DNA from: Erwinia billingiae Eb661
GTDB lineage: Bacteria; Pseudomonadota; Gammaproteobacteria; Enterobacterales; Enterobacteriaceae
Direction: 5' to 3'
Assembly: GCF_000196615.1 (NCBI RefSeq)
Contig: NC_014306.1
Coordinates: forward strand, 3,906,001-3,970,000
DNA length: 64,000 nucleotides
Part shown: positions 19,653 through 30,701 of the stretch, one piece after another
Layout: the number at the start of each line of letters is the position of its first letter
Position numbering within the stretch: the stretch's first letter is position 1
Translations under genes and position numbers: made by a program
Notes under the pieces: model-generated
The model's database searches: none
The model's input: the letters and a program-made list of their open reading frames with translations, nothing else
What the model was told of the DNA's origin: nothing

Positions 19653-20261
19653 TTAACCGGCAATCACACCACGCTGGCGGAGGACATCCAGCGTTTGCGT
19701 CAGCAGATGGGCAACGGCCTGTTCACCGTCGAGATGGATTTCCGCCTGTTCAGGCGCTTCGTACACGCCATCGATACCGGTGAAGTTACGCAACTCTCCG
19801 GCACGGGCTTTCTTGTAGAGCCCTTTCGGATCGCGGGCTTCGCAGATCGCCAGCGGCGTATCAACGAACACCTCGATAAAGCGCCCTTCTCCCAGCAACT
19901 CCCGCACCATCTGACGTTCTTCACGATGCGGAGAGATAAACGCGCTGAGCACCACCAATCCGGCATCGACCATCAGTTTGGCCACTTCACCGACCCGACG
20001 GATGTTCTCTTTGCGGTCATCATCACTGAAGCCCAGATCGCGGCACAAACCGTGACGAACATTGTCGCCGTCAAGCAGGTAGGTGCTGACACCCACCTGT
20101 TGCAGCGCTTGCTCCACTGCACCGGCCACCGTGGATTTACCCGACCCCGAAAGGCCGGTAAACCACAACAGCACGCCCTGATGGCCATGCTGCTGCTCAC
20201 GATCTTCACGCGTGACAAAGTGCGAATGCCAGATGACGTTTTCATCGTGTTCTGCGGCCAT
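19653..20261 (-). CDS. cysC: Adenylylsulfate (APS) kinase
   Basis: 202 residues (E. coli 201). It phosphorylates APS to PAPS, the second step of sulfate activation. The P-loop GLSGSGKST is at residues 36-44. The APS kinase segment [17 protein letters not shown] is present. It is the last gene of the cysG-cysD-cysN-cysC operon and overlaps cysN by one base. Expression in relatives depends on CysB; no CysB site was assigned here. Confidence 0.98.
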   Translation of the reverse strand: MAAEHDENVIWHSHFVTREDREQQHGHQGVLLWFTGLSGSGKSTVAGAVEQALQQVGVSTYLLDGDNVRHGLCRDLGFSDDDRKENIRRVGEVAKLMVDAGLVVLSAFISPHREERQMVRELLGEGRFIEVFVDTPLAICEARDPKGLYKKARAGELRNFTGIDGVYEAPEQAEIHLDGEQAVAHLLTQTLDVLRQRGVIAG

Positions 20262-21688
20262 TATTTGCCGCCCAACAGATCGCGTGCGCCCCAGTGTGGG
20301 AAGTGACGGCGAACCAGTTCGTTCAGCTCCAGCTCGAAAGCGCTAAAGTTGCCCGGATTCTGCACCACGTCTTCCAGCGGCTGACGGATCATCCCGGCGC
20401 CGACGGTGACGTTGCTCAGGCGATCGATAATGATCATGCCACCGGTCACCGGGTTCTGCTGATACTGATCCAGCACCATCGGCTCATCAAAGGTCAGATC
20501 GACCAGACCGATACCGTTCAGCGGCAGGCTTTCCGCATCATGTTTCGCCAGGCTGTTGATCTCAACCTGATGTTCAATCTTCTCAACACGGGCGCGAGTT
20601 TTCTTGCCGGCGATTTTAATGTCAAAGCTCTGGCCTGGCACCAGCGGCTGTTCCGCCATCCATACCACGTCAACCGACGCGGCCTGCACTGGCTTGAGCG
20701 TGGCATCGGCCGCCACCAGCAAATCACCGCGGCTGATATCGATTTCGTCTTTCAGCACCAGGGTGATCGCTTCACCGGCCTGCGCTTCCTGCAGATCGCC
20801 GTCAAAGGTCACGATGCGGGCAATCGACGATTCAACGCCCGATGGCAGCACCTTGACGCGCTGTCCGACGGTCACGGTGCCGGATGCCAGCGTGCCGGCG
20901 TAACCGCGGAAATCCAGGTTCGGACGGTTAACGTACTGCACCGGGAAACGCATCGGCTGCTGCTCAACCACGCGCTGCACCTCGACAGTTTCCAGCACGT
21001 CCAGCAGCGTTGGGCCGGTGTACCAGCTCATCGCTTCGCTTGGGGAGGCCACGTTCTCGCCTTCCAGCGCCGACAACGGCACAAAGCGGATATCGAGATC
21101 GGCGGGCAACTGGCCGGCAAAGTCGAGGTAATCCTGTTTGATCTGCTCGAAGGTCGCTTCGCTGTACTCAACCAGATCCATTTTGTTGATCGCCACGATC
21201 AGGTGCTTGATGCCCAGCAGCGTGGAGATAAAGCTGTGTCGACGCGTCTGATCCAGCACGCCTTTACGCGCATCGATCAGCAGGATCGCCAGGTCGCAGG
21301 TGGATGCGCCGGTGGCCATGTTGCGGGTGTACTGCTCGTGTCCTGGCGTGTCGGCAATGATGAACTTACGCTTCTCGGTGGAGAAATAGCGGTAGGCGAC
21401 ATCAATGGTAATGCCCTGCTCGCGCTCGGCCTGCAGGCCATCCACCAGCAGCGCCAGATCCAGTTTCTCGCCCTGAGTGCCGTGACGCTTGCTGTCGTTA
21501 TGCAGTGAAGAGAGCTGATCTTCATAAATCTGACGGGTGTCATGGAGCAGGCGACCAATCAGCGTGCTCTTGCCATCGTCGACGCTGCCGCAGGTCAGAA
21601 AACGCAGCAGGCTTTTATGTTGCTGGGCGTGCAGCCAGGCTTCCACGCCGCCCTGGTCGGCAATTTGTTGTGCAATGACGGTATTCAT
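20261..21688 (-). CDS. cysN: Sulfate adenylyltransferase subunit 1 (GTPase)
   Basis: 475 residues, same as E. coli. CysN is an EF-Tu-like GTPase that drives the CysD-catalysed formation of APS. GTP motifs are [10 protein letters not shown] (G1, residues 33-42), [17 protein letters not shown] (G3) and NKMD (G4). Beta-barrel domains II and III follow. The gene lies 9 bp after cysD. A long antisense frame over it is a shadow. Confidence 0.98.
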   Translation of the reverse strand: MNTVIAQQIADQGGVEAWLHAQQHKSLLRFLTCGSVDDGKSTLIGRLLHDTRQIYEDQLSSLHNDSKRHGTQGEKLDLALLVDGLQAEREQGITIDVAYRYFSTEKRKFIIADTPGHEQYTRNMATGASTCDLAILLIDARKGVLDQTRRHSFISTLLGIKHLIVAINKMDLVEYSEATFEQIKQDYLDFAGQLPADLDIRFVPLSALEGENVASPSEAMSWYTGPTLLDVLETVEVQRVVEQQPMRFPVQYVNRPNLDFRGYAGTLASGTVTVGQRVKVLPSGVESSIARIVTFDGDLQEAQAGEAITLVLKDEIDISRGDLLVAADATLKPVQAASVDVVWMAEQPLVPGQSFDIKIAGKKTRARVEKIEHQVEINSLAKHDAESLPLNGIGLVDLTFDEPMVLDQYQQNPVTGGMIIIDRLSNVTVGAGMIRQPLEDVVQNPGNFSAFELELNELVRRHFPHWGARDLLGGK

Positions 21689-21697
21689 CTCGGCTCC

Positions 21698-22606
21698 TTA
21701 GAAATAACCCTGGCGTTTTTTCAGCTCCATCGAGCCGGACTGGTCGCGGTCGATCATGCGGCCCTGACGTTCACTGGTGGTGGAAACCAGCATCTCTTCA
21801 ATGATCTCCGGCAGCGTTTGCGCCTCGGATTCCACCGCGCCGGTCAGCGGCCAGCAGCCGAGGGTACGGAATCGGACCATGCGCTGCTCAATCACTTCGC
21901 CAGGTTGCAGATCGATACGGTCGTCATCGATCATCATTAACATGCCATCGCGCTCCAGCACCGGACGCGGTGCGGCCAGGTACAATGGCACGATGTCGAT
22001 GTTTTCCAGGAAGATGTACTGCCAGATATCCAGCTCGGTCCAGTTGGAGAGCGGGAAGACGCGGATACTTTCGCCTTTATTGATCTGGCCGTTGTAGTTG
22101 TGCCACAGCTCAGGACGCTGATTTTTCGGGTCCCAGCGGTGGAAACGGTCGCGGAACGAGTAGATACGCTCTTTCGCACGGGATTTTTCTTCATCACGAC
22201 GGGCACCGCCGAACGCGGCATCAAAGCCGTACTTGTTCAGCGCCTGCTTCAGGCCTTCGGTCTTCATGATGTCGGTGTGCTTGGCACTGCCGTGAACGAA
22301 GGGATTGATGCCCATCGCCACGCCTTCCGGGTTTTTGTGTACCAGCAGCTCGGCACCGATGTTTTTCACCGTGCGGTCGCGGAACTCGTACATTTCACGG
22401 AATTTCCAGCCGGTATCCACGTGCAGTAACGGGAACGGCAGCGTGCCCGGATAGAATGCCTTGCGCGCCAGGTGCAGCATCACAGAGGAGTCCTTGCCGA
22501 TGGAGTACATCATCACCGGGTTGCCAAACTCTGCTGCCACTTCACGGATAATATGAATACTTTCCGCTTCCAGTTGACGCAGGTGAGTCAGTCGTTTTTG
22601 ATCCAT
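21698..22606 (-). CDS. cysD: Sulfate adenylyltransferase subunit 2
   Basis: 302 residues, E. coli length. CysD transfers AMP from ATP to sulfate with CysN. The PP-loop [14 protein letters not shown] (SIGKDS near residues 35-40) and the C-terminal [14 protein letters not shown] tail ([20 protein letters not shown]) are intact. It starts 9 bp after the cysG stop, so cysG is part of this operon. Confidence 0.98.
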   Translation of the reverse strand: MDQKRLTHLRQLEAESIHIIREVAAEFGNPVMMYSIGKDSSVMLHLARKAFYPGTLPFPLLHVDTGWKFREMYEFRDRTVKNIGAELLVHKNPEGVAMGINPFVHGSAKHTDIMKTEGLKQALNKYGFDAAFGGARRDEEKSRAKERIYSFRDRFHRWDPKNQRPELWHNYNGQINKGESIRVFPLSNWTELDIWQYIFLENIDIVPLYLAAPRPVLERDGMLMMIDDDRIDLQPGEVIEQRMVRFRTLGCWPLTGAVESEAQTLPEIIEEMLVSTTSERQGRMIDRDQSGSMELKKRQGYF

Positions 22607-22615
22607 AACCTTTCC

Positions 22616-24031
22616 TCAAGCCAAATTCACAACGGCGGACTCACGTCCGGCCTGCTGCGCTGAATGTTGAAACCATGCCAGTTGCTGATGCAGGTGAACC
22701 ACTTCGCCTACCACCAGTAATGCCGGCGTCGGTGCGCGTTGCGCTAATGCTTCTAATTCTTCCAGCGTGCCGGTCAGCACCTGCTGATCCTGACGCGTCC
22801 CGCGACCGATCACGGCCACCGGCGTCTGTGCGTCGCGGCCATGGGCAATCAGCTGCGAGGAGATTTCCCCCGCCTTCATGGTGCCCATATAAATTGCCAG
22901 GGTCTGACGCGAGACCGCCAGGGATGCCCAGTCCAGCCCTTCGCCATCGGCGCGGCAATGACCGGTAATAAAGGTGGCGCTCTGCGCGTAGTCGCGGTGA
23001 GTCAGCGGGATGCCGGCATAGGCGGTCGCACCCGCCGCAGCGGTCACGCCAGGCACAACCTGGAAAGGAATGCCGGCTTCAACCGCCGCCTGCAGCTCTT
23101 CGCCGCCGCGGCCAAAGATAAACGGGTCACCGCCTTTGAGGCGCACCACGCGCTTGCCCTGTTTCGCCAGCGACACCAGCATGCGGTTGGTCTCTTCCTG
23201 CGGAATGCTGTGCGCATTGGCACGCTTGCCCACGCAGATACGGTCGGCGTCACGGCGCACCAGATCGAGAATTTCATCGCTGACCAGATGGTCATACAGC
23301 ACCACGTCAGCCTGCTGCATCACCTGCAAGCCGCGCAGGGTCAGCAAACCCGGATCGCCCGGACCTGCACCGACCAGAATGATTTCGCCTTCGCCGGCAT
23401 CGGGATCGTCAAGCTGTTGGTCCAGCGTGCGCTTCGCGCCCTCGATATTGCCGGAGGCCACCTGGCTGGCAAACAGGCCGTTAAAGGCCGCTTCCCAGTA
23501 GCGACGACGCTCGGACATTTTTCCGAGCCGCTGCTTCACTTTCGTCCGCCACTGACCGGCAAGCTCCGCCATCTGACCAAGGTTGGCAGGCAGCAGGGCT
23601 TCCAGCTTCTCACGCAGTAACCGCGCCAGCACCGGTGCCGTGCCGCTCGACGAGATCGCCACCACCAGCGGGGAGCGGTCGACAATAGAGGGGAAAATAA
23701 ATGAGCACTTCGGCTGATCGTCCACCACGTTGGCCAGCATCTGACGCTCGGTGGCATCGTGATAGACGCGGGCATTCAGTTCGCCGTCGTCGGTGGCAGC
23801 GATCACCAGATAGACGCCGTCCAGCAGCGCGTTCTGATACTCTTTGGCTATCCAGCTGACCTCGCCACTGTTTTCCAGCGCGGTCAGCTCCTCACACAGC
23901 GTGCGAGCGGCGATTTGCACCCGGGCACCCGCGCGACGCAGCAAGTCAATCTTGCGCGCAGCCACGTCACCGCCGCCTACAATCAGCACCGGTTTGTTTC
24001 GGATGTCAGCAAAAATCGGAAGATAGTCCAC
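22616..24031 (-). CDS. cysG: Siroheme synthase (multifunctional CysG)
   Basis: 471 residues. The N-terminal half ([18 protein letters not shown]) is the NAD-dependent precorrin-2 dehydrogenase and sirohydrochlorin ferrochelatase (about residues 1-203). The C-terminal half is uroporphyrinogen-III C-methyltransferase ([36 protein letters not shown]). Together they make siroheme, the cofactor of CysI encoded 2.4 kb away. It is the first gene of cysGDNC. In E. coli K-12 cysG lies with nirBDC instead, so this copy is dedicated by position to sulfate assimilation. A second copy elsewhere in the genome is possible. Confidence 0.97.
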   Translation of the reverse strand: MDYLPIFADIRNKPVLIVGGGDVAARKIDLLRRAGARVQIAARTLCEELTALENSGEVSWIAKEYQNALLDGVYLVIAATDDGELNARVYHDATERQMLANVVDDQPKCSFIFPSIVDRSPLVVAISSSGTAPVLARLLREKLEALLPANLGQMAELAGQWRTKVKQRLGKMSERRRYWEAAFNGLFASQVASGNIEGAKRTLDQQLDDPDAGEGEIILVGAGPGDPGLLTLRGLQVMQQADVVLYDHLVSDEILDLVRRDADRICVGKRANAHSIPQEETNRMLVSLAKQGKRVVRLKGGDPFIFGRGGEELQAAVEAGIPFQVVPGVTAAAGATAYAGIPLTHRDYAQSATFITGHCRADGEGLDWASLAVSRQTLAIYMGTMKAGEISSQLIAHGRDAQTPVAVIGRGTRQDQQVLTGTLEELEALAQRAPTPALLVVGEVVHLHQQLAWFQHSAQQAGRESAVVNLA

Positions 24032-24286
24032 GTCAGCCTTTTCTGTAATTACACAAAGTTAGCGTGACTATACGGCCCTGGCTTAAGGCTTATGAAATTA
24101 CTAATTGGAATGAGTAGTTACCGAATGGAATAACGATCTGGCATAGCATCCGACAAAATGTGCTTAAGGGATGATATTTAGGGGTTTTCAGAGAGATTGA
24201 AATTGTGCAATCGCCGTCACACTTTCATACTAAGCGGGTAAAAATATTTCGCAAGATCGTCACAGGATGACGACTAAGGATCCCGC

Positions 24287-25306
24287 ATGTTTTCCCGACT
24301 CCGCCTGCGCGCGCTTGCCGTGTTGCTCAGTTGCGGTGCTATTTTTCCTCTGCAGGCCGCCAGCCAGCCAGAGGGCCATTTTGCTGAACAGCAACTGCGT
24401 CACATTGCCACCTACTTCCCTGGCCGCATGGCCGGCAGTCCCGCCGAGATGCTGACCGCAGATTATCTGCAACATCAGTTCAGCAGCATGGGCTATGAAA
24501 GCAACAAACGCGACTTCACCGCCAGCTATCCCTATCGCTTACAGGATGGGCAGATTACGCCGCATAAAGTCACCGCCACCACGGTGATTGCCGCCCGCGA
24601 AGGCAAGGTGCCGCAGCAGATTGTGATCGTCACCCAAGCCGACACCTTTATGCCGGTGAGCGACAGCGATCGCCAGCACAACCTTGGCGGCCTGACGTTA
24701 CAGGGTGCAGACGATAATGCCTCGGGTCTTGGCGTAATGCTGGAGCTGGCGCAACGTCTTAGCAAGGTGCCGCTGCACTACAGCCTGCGCTTCGTGGCAT
24801 TAAGCGGTGAAGAGAACGGCCATCAGGGCGAAGCGGATTACCTCGCCCGCCTGAAGCCGGAAGAGAAGAAGAACACGCTGCTGGTGATCAACCTGGACAG
24901 CCTGATTGTCGGCGATAAACTTTACTTTGATAGCGGCAGCCACACGCCGGAAGCCGTCGCCCGACAAACCCGCGACCGCGCGCTGGCCATTGCCCGCCAG
25001 CACGGACTGGCGGTGGCCAGCAATGGCAAAGCCGTGAAGAACCAGCCGACCGACGATCTGTTCGATAAAGCCGGTATTCCTTTATTACGCGTGCGCGCCA
25101 CCAACTGGGAGCTGGGTAATAAAGATGGCCAGCAGCAGCGCGCCATCAGCCGCCACTTCCCAGCGGGCACCACGCGCCATCAGGCTTCGCTGGATAATCT
25201 GGCTTATCTGGATCGCTGGCTGCCTGGACGCATTACGCAACGCACCCGAAGCACCGTTAAGATCCTGCTGCCGCTGGTCACCGAGCTGGCGAACCCCAAA
25301 ACCTGA
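24287..25306 (+). CDS. iap: Alkaline phosphatase isozyme conversion aminopeptidase (M28 family)
   Basis: 339 residues with a signal peptide (MFSRLRLRALAVLLSCGAIF..., cleavage near LQAA|S). Iap is a periplasmic zinc aminopeptidase that trims the N-terminal arginine of alkaline phosphatase. M28 metal and catalytic motifs are GADDNASGLGVMLELA and LSGEENGHQGEADYL. It lies divergent from cysG across 255 bp and is followed after 13 bp by a YciI-family gene. In E. coli the iap-cysH interval holds a CRISPR-Cas locus; here it does not. Confidence 0.9.
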   Translation: MFSRLRLRALAVLLSCGAIFPLQAASQPEGHFAEQQLRHIATYFPGRMAGSPAEMLTADYLQHQFSSMGYESNKRDFTASYPYRLQDGQITPHKVTATTVIAAREGKVPQQIVIVTQADTFMPVSDSDRQHNLGGLTLQGADDNASGLGVMLELAQRLSKVPLHYSLRFVALSGEENGHQGEADYLARLKPEEKKNTLLVINLDSLIVGDKLYFDSGSHTPEAVARQTRDRALAIARQHGLAVASNGKAVKNQPTDDLFDKAGIPLLRVRATNWELGNKDGQQQRAISRHFPAGTTRHQASLDNLAYLDRWLPGRITQRTRSTVKILLPLVTELANPKT

Positions 25307-25319
25307 GAGGAGCTACCGC

Positions 25320-25604
25320 ATGTACATCGTCTATCTGAACTATGTCCGCCCGCTGGAAGAGGTGGAAGCCGTACTGGATCCGCACGTCGCCTGGCTGAAC
25401 AAGTATTTTGACGCCGGCGTGTTTATCACCGCAGGCCGCAAAGATCCGCGCACCGGTGGCGTGCTGATGGTGAAGGATATCGATCGTGAGCGCCTGAACA
25501 CCATTCTCGCCGAAGATCCCTTCCAGGCCGTTGCCGAGTATGAAGTGACGAAGGTCAACGTCACCCGCAGCGCGGAGGAATTCCAGTCGCTGGTGGGGAT
25601 TTAA
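25320..25604 (+). CDS. YciI-family protein
   Basis: 94 residues from the ATG at 25320, preceded by GAGAGGAGC. The sequence MYIVYLNYVRPLEEVEAVL...HVAWLNKYFDAG...FITAGRKDPRTGGVLM has the YCII fold marks: a beta-strand start, the H at HVAWL and an AGR segment. YciI proteins are small ferredoxin-like-fold proteins with proposed enzymatic roles that are mostly unknown. It starts 13 bp after iap, so it is probably co-transcribed with it. An in-frame upstream extension into iap is not needed. Confidence 0.85.
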   Translation: MYIVYLNYVRPLEEVEAVLDPHVAWLNKYFDAGVFITAGRKDPRTGGVLMVKDIDRERLNTILAEDPFQAVAEYEVTKVNVTRSAEEFQSLVGI

Positions 25605-25608
25605 GCGC

Positions 25609-25640
25609 AAAAAAAAACGCCTGATGGCAGCATCAGGCGT
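25609..25640 (-). terminator. Terminator of the cysJIH operon
   Basis: ACGCCTGATG (25617-25626) pairs perfectly with CATCAGGCGT (25631-25640) around GCAG. Read leftward the stem is followed by nine T residues (A run at 25609-25617). It lies 25 bp past the cysH stop; it may also slow the convergent yciI-like transcript. Confidence 0.9.
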
Positions 25641-25665
25641 CGATCGTTCATTTCACTCTGCGGCG

Positions 25666-26397
25666 TTATTCGTGCAGACCGCATTCGCGCTTCAGACCAA
25701 AGAAGCGCGTCTCTTCTTCCGCCATGCCTGGCTCCCATTTGCGGGTGGTGTGCGTATCGCCAACCGACAGATAGCCCTGATCCCACAGCGGGTGATAACC
25801 CAGATCGTTATCCTGCAGGTATTGATGCACCTGACGGTTATCCCAGTCGATGATTGGCAGCAGCTTAAAGACGCCACGCTGGATGGCCAGCACCGGCAGA
25901 TTGGCGCGGCTACTGGACTGATCGCGACGCAGACCGGCGAACCACGTCTGGGCCTTCAGCTCTTTCATCGCGCGGTTCATCGGCTCAACTTTATTGATGT
26001 CGTTGTAGCGTTCAATGCCTTCCACGCCCTGCTCCCACAACTTGCCGTAACGCGCTTCCTGCCAGGCCGCGCTCTGTTCAGCACGGTAGACTTTCAGGTT
26101 GAGCTGCAGCTTGTCGGTCAGATGATCGATAAACTGATAGGTTTCCGGGAACAGGTAGCCGGTATCGGTGAGGATCACCGGAATGCCGGGCTTCGCCTGA
26201 TTGACCAGATGCAGGCTGACCGCCGCCTGAATGCCAAAGCTGGAAGAGAGCACCGCTTCGCCCGGCAAATTCTCCAGCGCCCAGAGCACGCGATCCTGGG
26301 CAGACAGTTTCTCCAGCCTGGTGTTCAGCTCCGCCAGCGCCATCACGCGCTTAACCTTCGGTAATTCGTTCAGTTCAGAGAGATCGAGTACAGACAT
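25666..26397 (-). CDS. cysH: Phosphoadenosine phosphosulfate (PAPS) reductase
   Basis: 243 residues from the ATG at 26397 ([10 protein letters not shown]), one fewer than E. coli; an upstream Met at 26442 is not supported. It reduces PAPS to sulfite using thioredoxin. The catalytic cysteine is in the C-terminal KRECGLHE, and the PAPS-binding [15 protein letters not shown] and [11 protein letters not shown] segments are intact. The absence of extra CC pairs fits a PAPS- rather than APS-specific enzyme without an iron-sulfur cluster. It follows cysI by 13 bp. Confidence 0.97.
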   Translation of the reverse strand: MSVLDLSELNELPKVKRVMALAELNTRLEKLSAQDRVLWALENLPGEAVLSSSFGIQAAVSLHLVNQAKPGIPVILTDTGYLFPETYQFIDHLTDKLQLNLKVYRAEQSAAWQEARYGKLWEQGVEGIERYNDINKVEPMNRAMKELKAQTWFAGLRRDQSSSRANLPVLAIQRGVFKLLPIIDWDNRQVHQYLQDNDLGYHPLWDQGYLSVGDTHTTRKWEPGMAEEETRFFGLKRECGLHE

Positions 26398-26410
26398 TAT
26401 CACGCCTCCG

Positions 26411-28126
26411 TCATGCCCAAAAATCGCGGGCCGGATCAACAACCGGTTTCACCACGCCTGCGCGGATAGTGAAATCACCAAAGCCTTCATCGGCTTCGCG
26501 TTCTGTTGACCAGCGCCCCAGTAATTCATCAAGGGTAGACAAAATTTCGTCTTCGGTGATGTTTTCACGGTACATCCGTGGGATACGCGTACCGATGCGG
26601 TTACCGCCCAGATGCAGGTTGTAACGGCCCGGCGCCTTGCCCACCAGCCCAATTTCCGCCAGCAGCGCACGGCCACAGCCGTTAGGACAGCCGGTTACGC
26701 GCAGCACGATGTGCTCATCGCCCACGCCGTGTGCGGTCATCAGACCTTCCACCCGGGTGACGAATTCTGGCAGGAAGCGTTCGGCTTCGGCCATCGCCAG
26801 CGGACAGGTCGGGAACGACACGCAGGCCATCGAGTTTTCGCGCTGGGCAGTGACGCTTTCCATCAGCCCATGACTGCGCGCCAGCGCTTCAATTTTCGGC
26901 TTATCCGCTTCCGGCACGCCGGCAACAATCAGGTTCTGGTTAGCGGTCAGACGGAAGTCGCCCTGGTGAATTTTGGCGATTTCAGCAATACCGGTCTTCA
27001 GCGGACGGCCCGGATAATCCAGCAGGCGACCGTTTTCGATAAACAGCGTCAGGTGCCATTTGTCATCGATACCTTTTACCCAGCCAATGCGATCGCCACG
27101 GGTGGTGAATTCGTAGGGACGCGTCGGTTCAAAGGTGATGTCAGCACGACGCTCAACTTCCGCCTTAAAGGTTTCCACGCCGACACGCTCAAGGGTGTAC
27201 TTGGTTTTGGCGTTTTTACGATCGGTACGGTTACCCCAGTCGCGCTGCGTGGTGACCACGGCTTCCGCAACGGCCAACGTTTTATCCAGCGGCAGGAAGC
27301 CAAACTCGCTGGCGGTGCGGGCATAGGTCGCTTTGTTACCGTGATCGATAGACAGACCGCCGCCGACCAACAGGTTAAAGCCGATCAGCTTGCCGTTCTC
27401 GGCAATTGCCACGAAGTTCAGGTCGTTGGCGTGCAGATCCACGTCGTTGTGCGGTGGCACCACCACGGTGGTTTTGAATTTACGCGGCAGATAGGTTTCG
27501 CCCAGAATCGGCTCTTTGTCGGTGGTGGCAACCTTCTCTTTATCCAGCCAGATTTCCGCATAGGCACGGGTCTGCGGCAGCAGATGCTCGGAGAGCTTCT
27601 TCGCCCACTCGTAGGCTTCCTGATGCAGTTCGGACTCCACCGGGTTCGAGCTGCACAGCACGTTACGATTGACGTCATTGGCGGTAGCCAGTGAATCCAG
27701 CCCCACTTCACTCAGCATCTGGTGAGCGGGCTTCACGTTGCCCTTCAGGATGCCGTGGAACTGGAAGGTCTGACGGTTGGTCAGACGGATGCTGCCATAA
27801 ATGGTGTTGTTCTCGGCAAATTTGTCGATGCCCAGCCACTGCTTAGGCGTGATGATCCCGCCCGGTAAGCGGCAGCGCAGCATCATCGCGTGGCGCGGTT
27901 CCAGCTTCTGCTCGGCACGTTCGGCACGGATATCACGGTCATCCTGCTGATACATGCCGTGGAAACGGATCAGTAAAAAGTTATCGCCGGTAAAGCCGCC
28001 GGTCAGACCATTCTGCAGATCTTCGGTGATGGTACCGCGTAAGTAGTTGCTCTCTTTCTTCAGGCGTTCTGCGTCGGTGAGTTTGCCTTCAACCACCAGC
28101 GGGCCAGGATGTTTTTCATTGCTCAT
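26411..28126 (-). CDS. cysI: Sulfite reductase hemoprotein beta-subunit
   Basis: 571 residues (E. coli 570). CysI carries siroheme and a 4Fe-4S cluster and reduces sulfite to sulfide with electrons from CysJ. The four cluster cysteines are in [17 protein letters not shown] and [15 protein letters not shown]. It shares one base with cysJ (ATGA-type junction), which supports coupled translation of the two subunits. Frames on the opposite strand are shadows. Confidence 0.98.
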   Translation of the reverse strand: MSNEKHPGPLVVEGKLTDAERLKKESNYLRGTITEDLQNGLTGGFTGDNFLLIRFHGMYQQDDRDIRAERAEQKLEPRHAMMLRCRLPGGIITPKQWLGIDKFAENNTIYGSIRLTNRQTFQFHGILKGNVKPAHQMLSEVGLDSLATANDVNRNVLCSSNPVESELHQEAYEWAKKLSEHLLPQTRAYAEIWLDKEKVATTDKEPILGETYLPRKFKTTVVVPPHNDVDLHANDLNFVAIAENGKLIGFNLLVGGGLSIDHGNKATYARTASEFGFLPLDKTLAVAEAVVTTQRDWGNRTDRKNAKTKYTLERVGVETFKAEVERRADITFEPTRPYEFTTRGDRIGWVKGIDDKWHLTLFIENGRLLDYPGRPLKTGIAEIAKIHQGDFRLTANQNLIVAGVPEADKPKIEALARSHGLMESVTAQRENSMACVSFPTCPLAMAEAERFLPEFVTRVEGLMTAHGVGDEHIVLRVTGCPNGCGRALLAEIGLVGKAPGRYNLHLGGNRIGTRIPRMYRENITEDEILSTLDELLGRWSTEREADEGFGDFTIRAGVVKPVVDPARDFWA

Positions 28127-29931
28127 TAGTAAACGTCTCGCTGATAACGGCGCTCAATGCGCAGCTCACTTAAGAATTCGTCGGCGGTCTCTGTGTCCAT
28201 GCCACCGTGCTCGGCGACCAGTTCCAGCAAAGCCTGCTCGACATCTTTCGCCATACGGTTGGCATCACCGCAGACATAGATGTGCGCACCCTGTTGGATC
28301 CAGTCCCACACTTCCGCCCCTTTGGCGCGGATTTTATCCTGTACATACACTTTCTGCTGCTGGTCACGGGACCAGGCCAGATCGATATTGGTCAGCAGGC
28401 CATCCTTCACGTAACGCTGCCACTCTACCTGGTAGAGGAAGTCATCGGTAAAGTGCGGGTTGCCAAAGAACAGCCAGTTTTTGCCGGCGGCGCCGTCCGC
28501 ATCACGTTGCTGCATAAAGGCGCGGAACGGGGCGATGCCGGTGCCAGGGCCAATCATGATCACCGGCGTTTCCGGGTTGGCCGGTAAACGGAAGTTATCG
28601 TTATGCTCAATAAACACCCGCACGTCGCCGTCTTCTTCCAGACGGTCGGCCAGGAAGCTGGACGCCCCGCCCGCACGCGCGCGGCCATCAATGTCGAAGC
28701 GGACCGCGCCAACGGTGATATGCACCTCGGTGTCGTTCTCCGCCTGCGATGAAGCAATGGAGTAGAGACGCGGCGTCAGCGGACGCAGCAGCGCAATCAA
28801 CTGCTCAGCGGTCAGCTCAACCGGCGCGCCGCGTACCATGTCGACGATGGGCGTGTTCTGCGCGTAATGCTGCAGTTTGGGCTTTTCGCTGATCAGGCCC
28901 AGCAGCGTTTCGTCGCGGCTCAAGGTGCCGTACTGCTCCACGATCTGCGGCGTGTTGACCGTCAGTTCAAAATGCTTTTGCAGCGCCTCGCTCAGGGTCA
29001 GCGTCTGGTCATTGACCGTAACGCTCTCATCGCCTTTCAGCCACACCAGCTCAACCAGCTCCTGCACCAGCGCTGCATCATTTTCAAACCAGACGCCTAA
29101 CGCATCGCCCGGCTGATAACGCAGACCCGAGTCGCCCAGATCGATTTCAATGTGGCGAACATCTTTGTCAGAGTCACGGCCGGTAATCTTCTGGTTAACG
29201 GCGAAGCTGGCGGTTAGCGGCTCTTCTTTGCTGTACGGGCTGCTGAACACTTCGTTCACCGAGCCGGCGGCAGTGGCGGCCGCTGCCGCCGGTGATTCGG
29301 CCGGTACGCGGGCTTTCAGGATGGTAACAATCTGCTTGCGCCATTGCTCGGCGTCTGCGGCATATTCCACATCGGCATCGACGCGGTCCAGCAGGCGTTC
29401 ACCGCCCATCTCCGCCAGCTTGCCGTCGAAGTCCTTCCCGGCCTGGCTAAAGAATTCATATGAAGTATCGCCCAGCCCGAACACCGCAAACGCGGTGTTA
29501 TCCAGCTTCGGCGCCTTTTTGGACATCAGGAACTTGTGCAACGCCACGGCTTCTTCAGGCGGTTCGCCCTCACCCTGGGTCGAGGTCACCACCACCAGCA
29601 GTTTTTCCTGGGCGATCTGCTTGAACTTGTAATCACCGGCGTTAACCAGGTTGACGTTCAGTTTCGCGGCCAGCAGGTCGTCGCGCAGCTGTTCTGCCAG
29701 ACGGCGGGCGTTGCCGGTTTGCGACGCCGAAAGCAGGGTAATCGCCGGGGCTTCAACCGGTGCCGGTGCGCTGACGGCGGCGGTGCCGGGAGCCTGATTG
29801 ACCATGCCCCAGAAATAACCGGAGAGCCAGGCCAGCTGAGTCGTGGAGTAATCCCCGGTGGCCGCCTGCAAACGGGCGAGTTGTTCCGGGTTAAGCGGAA
29901 GCAGAGAGCTTGGAGGTGCCTGAGTCGTCAT
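28126..29931 (-). CDS. cysJ: Sulfite reductase flavoprotein alpha-subunit
   Basis: 601 residues (E. coli 599). Domains in order: flavodoxin FMN domain ([27 protein letters not shown], about residues 65-205), FAD-binding domain (RLYSIASSQ) and NADPH domain ([29 protein letters not shown]). It passes electrons from NADPH to CysI. It is the first gene of cysJIH, divergent from queD across a 306-bp control region. Confidence 0.98.
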   Translation of the reverse strand: MTTQAPPSSLLPLNPEQLARLQAATGDYSTTQLAWLSGYFWGMVNQAPGTAAVSAPAPVEAPAITLLSASQTGNARRLAEQLRDDLLAAKLNVNLVNAGDYKFKQIAQEKLLVVVTSTQGEGEPPEEAVALHKFLMSKKAPKLDNTAFAVFGLGDTSYEFFSQAGKDFDGKLAEMGGERLLDRVDADVEYAADAEQWRKQIVTILKARVPAESPAAAAATAAGSVNEVFSSPYSKEEPLTASFAVNQKITGRDSDKDVRHIEIDLGDSGLRYQPGDALGVWFENDAALVQELVELVWLKGDESVTVNDQTLTLSEALQKHFELTVNTPQIVEQYGTLSRDETLLGLISEKPKLQHYAQNTPIVDMVRGAPVELTAEQLIALLRPLTPRLYSIASSQAENDTEVHITVGAVRFDIDGRARAGGASSFLADRLEEDGDVRVFIEHNDNFRLPANPETPVIMIGPGTGIAPFRAFMQQRDADGAAGKNWLFFGNPHFTDDFLYQVEWQRYVKDGLLTNIDLAWSRDQQQKVYVQDKIRAKGAEVWDWIQQGAHIYVCGDANRMAKDVEQALLELVAEHGGMDTETADEFLSELRIERRYQRDVY

Positions 29932-30237
29932 TGCGTAGAAGGTTCCAGTATCGGTGGTCCGGGCCGTAAAGACAGCAAGATGAGAGTAGGGTAACGACTA
30001 GCATAATAACCATTAAATAAGGGTTGGTAATAATAAATAACCAAAATGACTAAACGGTTTTACGGGTAAGGCATAGTGGCAAAACAGGTTAATTAACTCA
30101 CTGATATTCAACAGGTTAGAAGCGACATCGTTTACCGTTAGTGCTCAGAATAAGAAACAGCCGGGAAACGGGTGCGAAAAAAGGCTTTTTCGGGTAGACT
30201 TCGGCGGTTTTTTCAAGAAAAGTTTACTGAGACTGTT
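29932..30237. other. Divergent control region between cysJ and queD
   Basis: 306 bp, AT-rich in the middle (about 30000-30120). It should hold the leftward CysB-dependent cysJIH promoter (family knowledge) and a rightward queD promoter. I did not find a convincing preQ1 riboswitch or a reliable CysB site by eye. The stretch nearest queD contains short G-rich and T-rich tracts (30155-30225). Confidence 0.5.
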
Positions 30238-30597
30238 ATGGCTACCACGCTGTTTAAAGATTTTATGTTCGAGGCTGCTCACCATCTGCCTAACGTTCCT
30301 GCAGGGCACAAATGTGGCCGCCTGCACGGGCACTCCTTCCTGGTGCGGCTCGAAATTACCGGCGAAGTGGATGCGCATACCGGCTGGATTATGGACTTTG
30401 CCGAACTGAAAGCGGCCTTCAAGCCGATCTACGACCAGCTCGATCATTACTACCTGAATGAGATTGCCGGTCTGGAGAATCCAACCAGCGAAGTGCTGGC
30501 GAAATGGATTTGGGATCAGATGAAACCGAAGCTCGCAGAACTGAGCGCGGTGACCATCAAAGAGACCTGCACCGCGGGCTGCATCTACAGAGGTTAA
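30238..30597 (+). CDS. queD: 6-carboxy-tetrahydropterin synthase QueD
   Basis: 119 residues from the ATG at 30238; an upstream in-frame ATG at 30172 is not supported by the family. QueD makes 6-carboxy-5,6,7,8-tetrahydropterin, the second step to 7-deazaguanine and queuosine. Zinc histidines (FEAAHHLP near residues 15-16; LHGHS at 30 and 32) and the catalytic cysteine near 26 ([10 protein letters not shown]) are intact. It is convergent with queE, with a strong shared terminator between. Confidence 0.97.
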   Translation: MATTLFKDFMFEAAHHLPNVPAGHKCGRLHGHSFLVRLEITGEVDAHTGWIMDFAELKAAFKPIYDQLDHYYLNEIAGLENPTSEVLAKWIWDQMKPKLAELSAVTIKETCTAGCIYRG

Positions 30598-30634
30598 GCG
30601 ATCGGCTGCGGCCAACGCTCTGCTTTATTAACCC

Positions 30635-30684
30635 CGGACAAAGAAAAGGGGAGAACCTTGCGGTTCTCCCCTTTTCTTTGTCCG
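30635..30684. terminator. Very long perfect hairpin terminator shared by queD and queE
   Basis: A 23-bp perfectly paired stem (30635-30657 with 30662-30684) around a TTGC tetraloop. The arms contain AAAGAAAAGGGGAGAACC and its exact complement, so pyrimidine-rich tracts fall on the 3' side in the rightward direction. It lies between the convergent ends of queD and queE and can stop both. Confidence 0.88.
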
Positions 30685-30701
30685 CTGTTCACAGTGGACC
30701 A

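Noticed and set aside
20294..21508. Long open frame antisense to cysN (404 codons)
   Set aside because: It lies wholly opposite a conserved enzyme gene, has the His/Gln/Arg-rich composition of an antisense shadow and no ribosome site.
25307..25665. Possible CRISPR array near iap
   Set aside because: No regularly spaced direct repeats and no cas genes were seen.
26612..27694. Long open frame antisense to cysI (360 codons)
   Set aside because: A shadow of cysI: same register effects of high-GC codons, no family match and no upstream signals.
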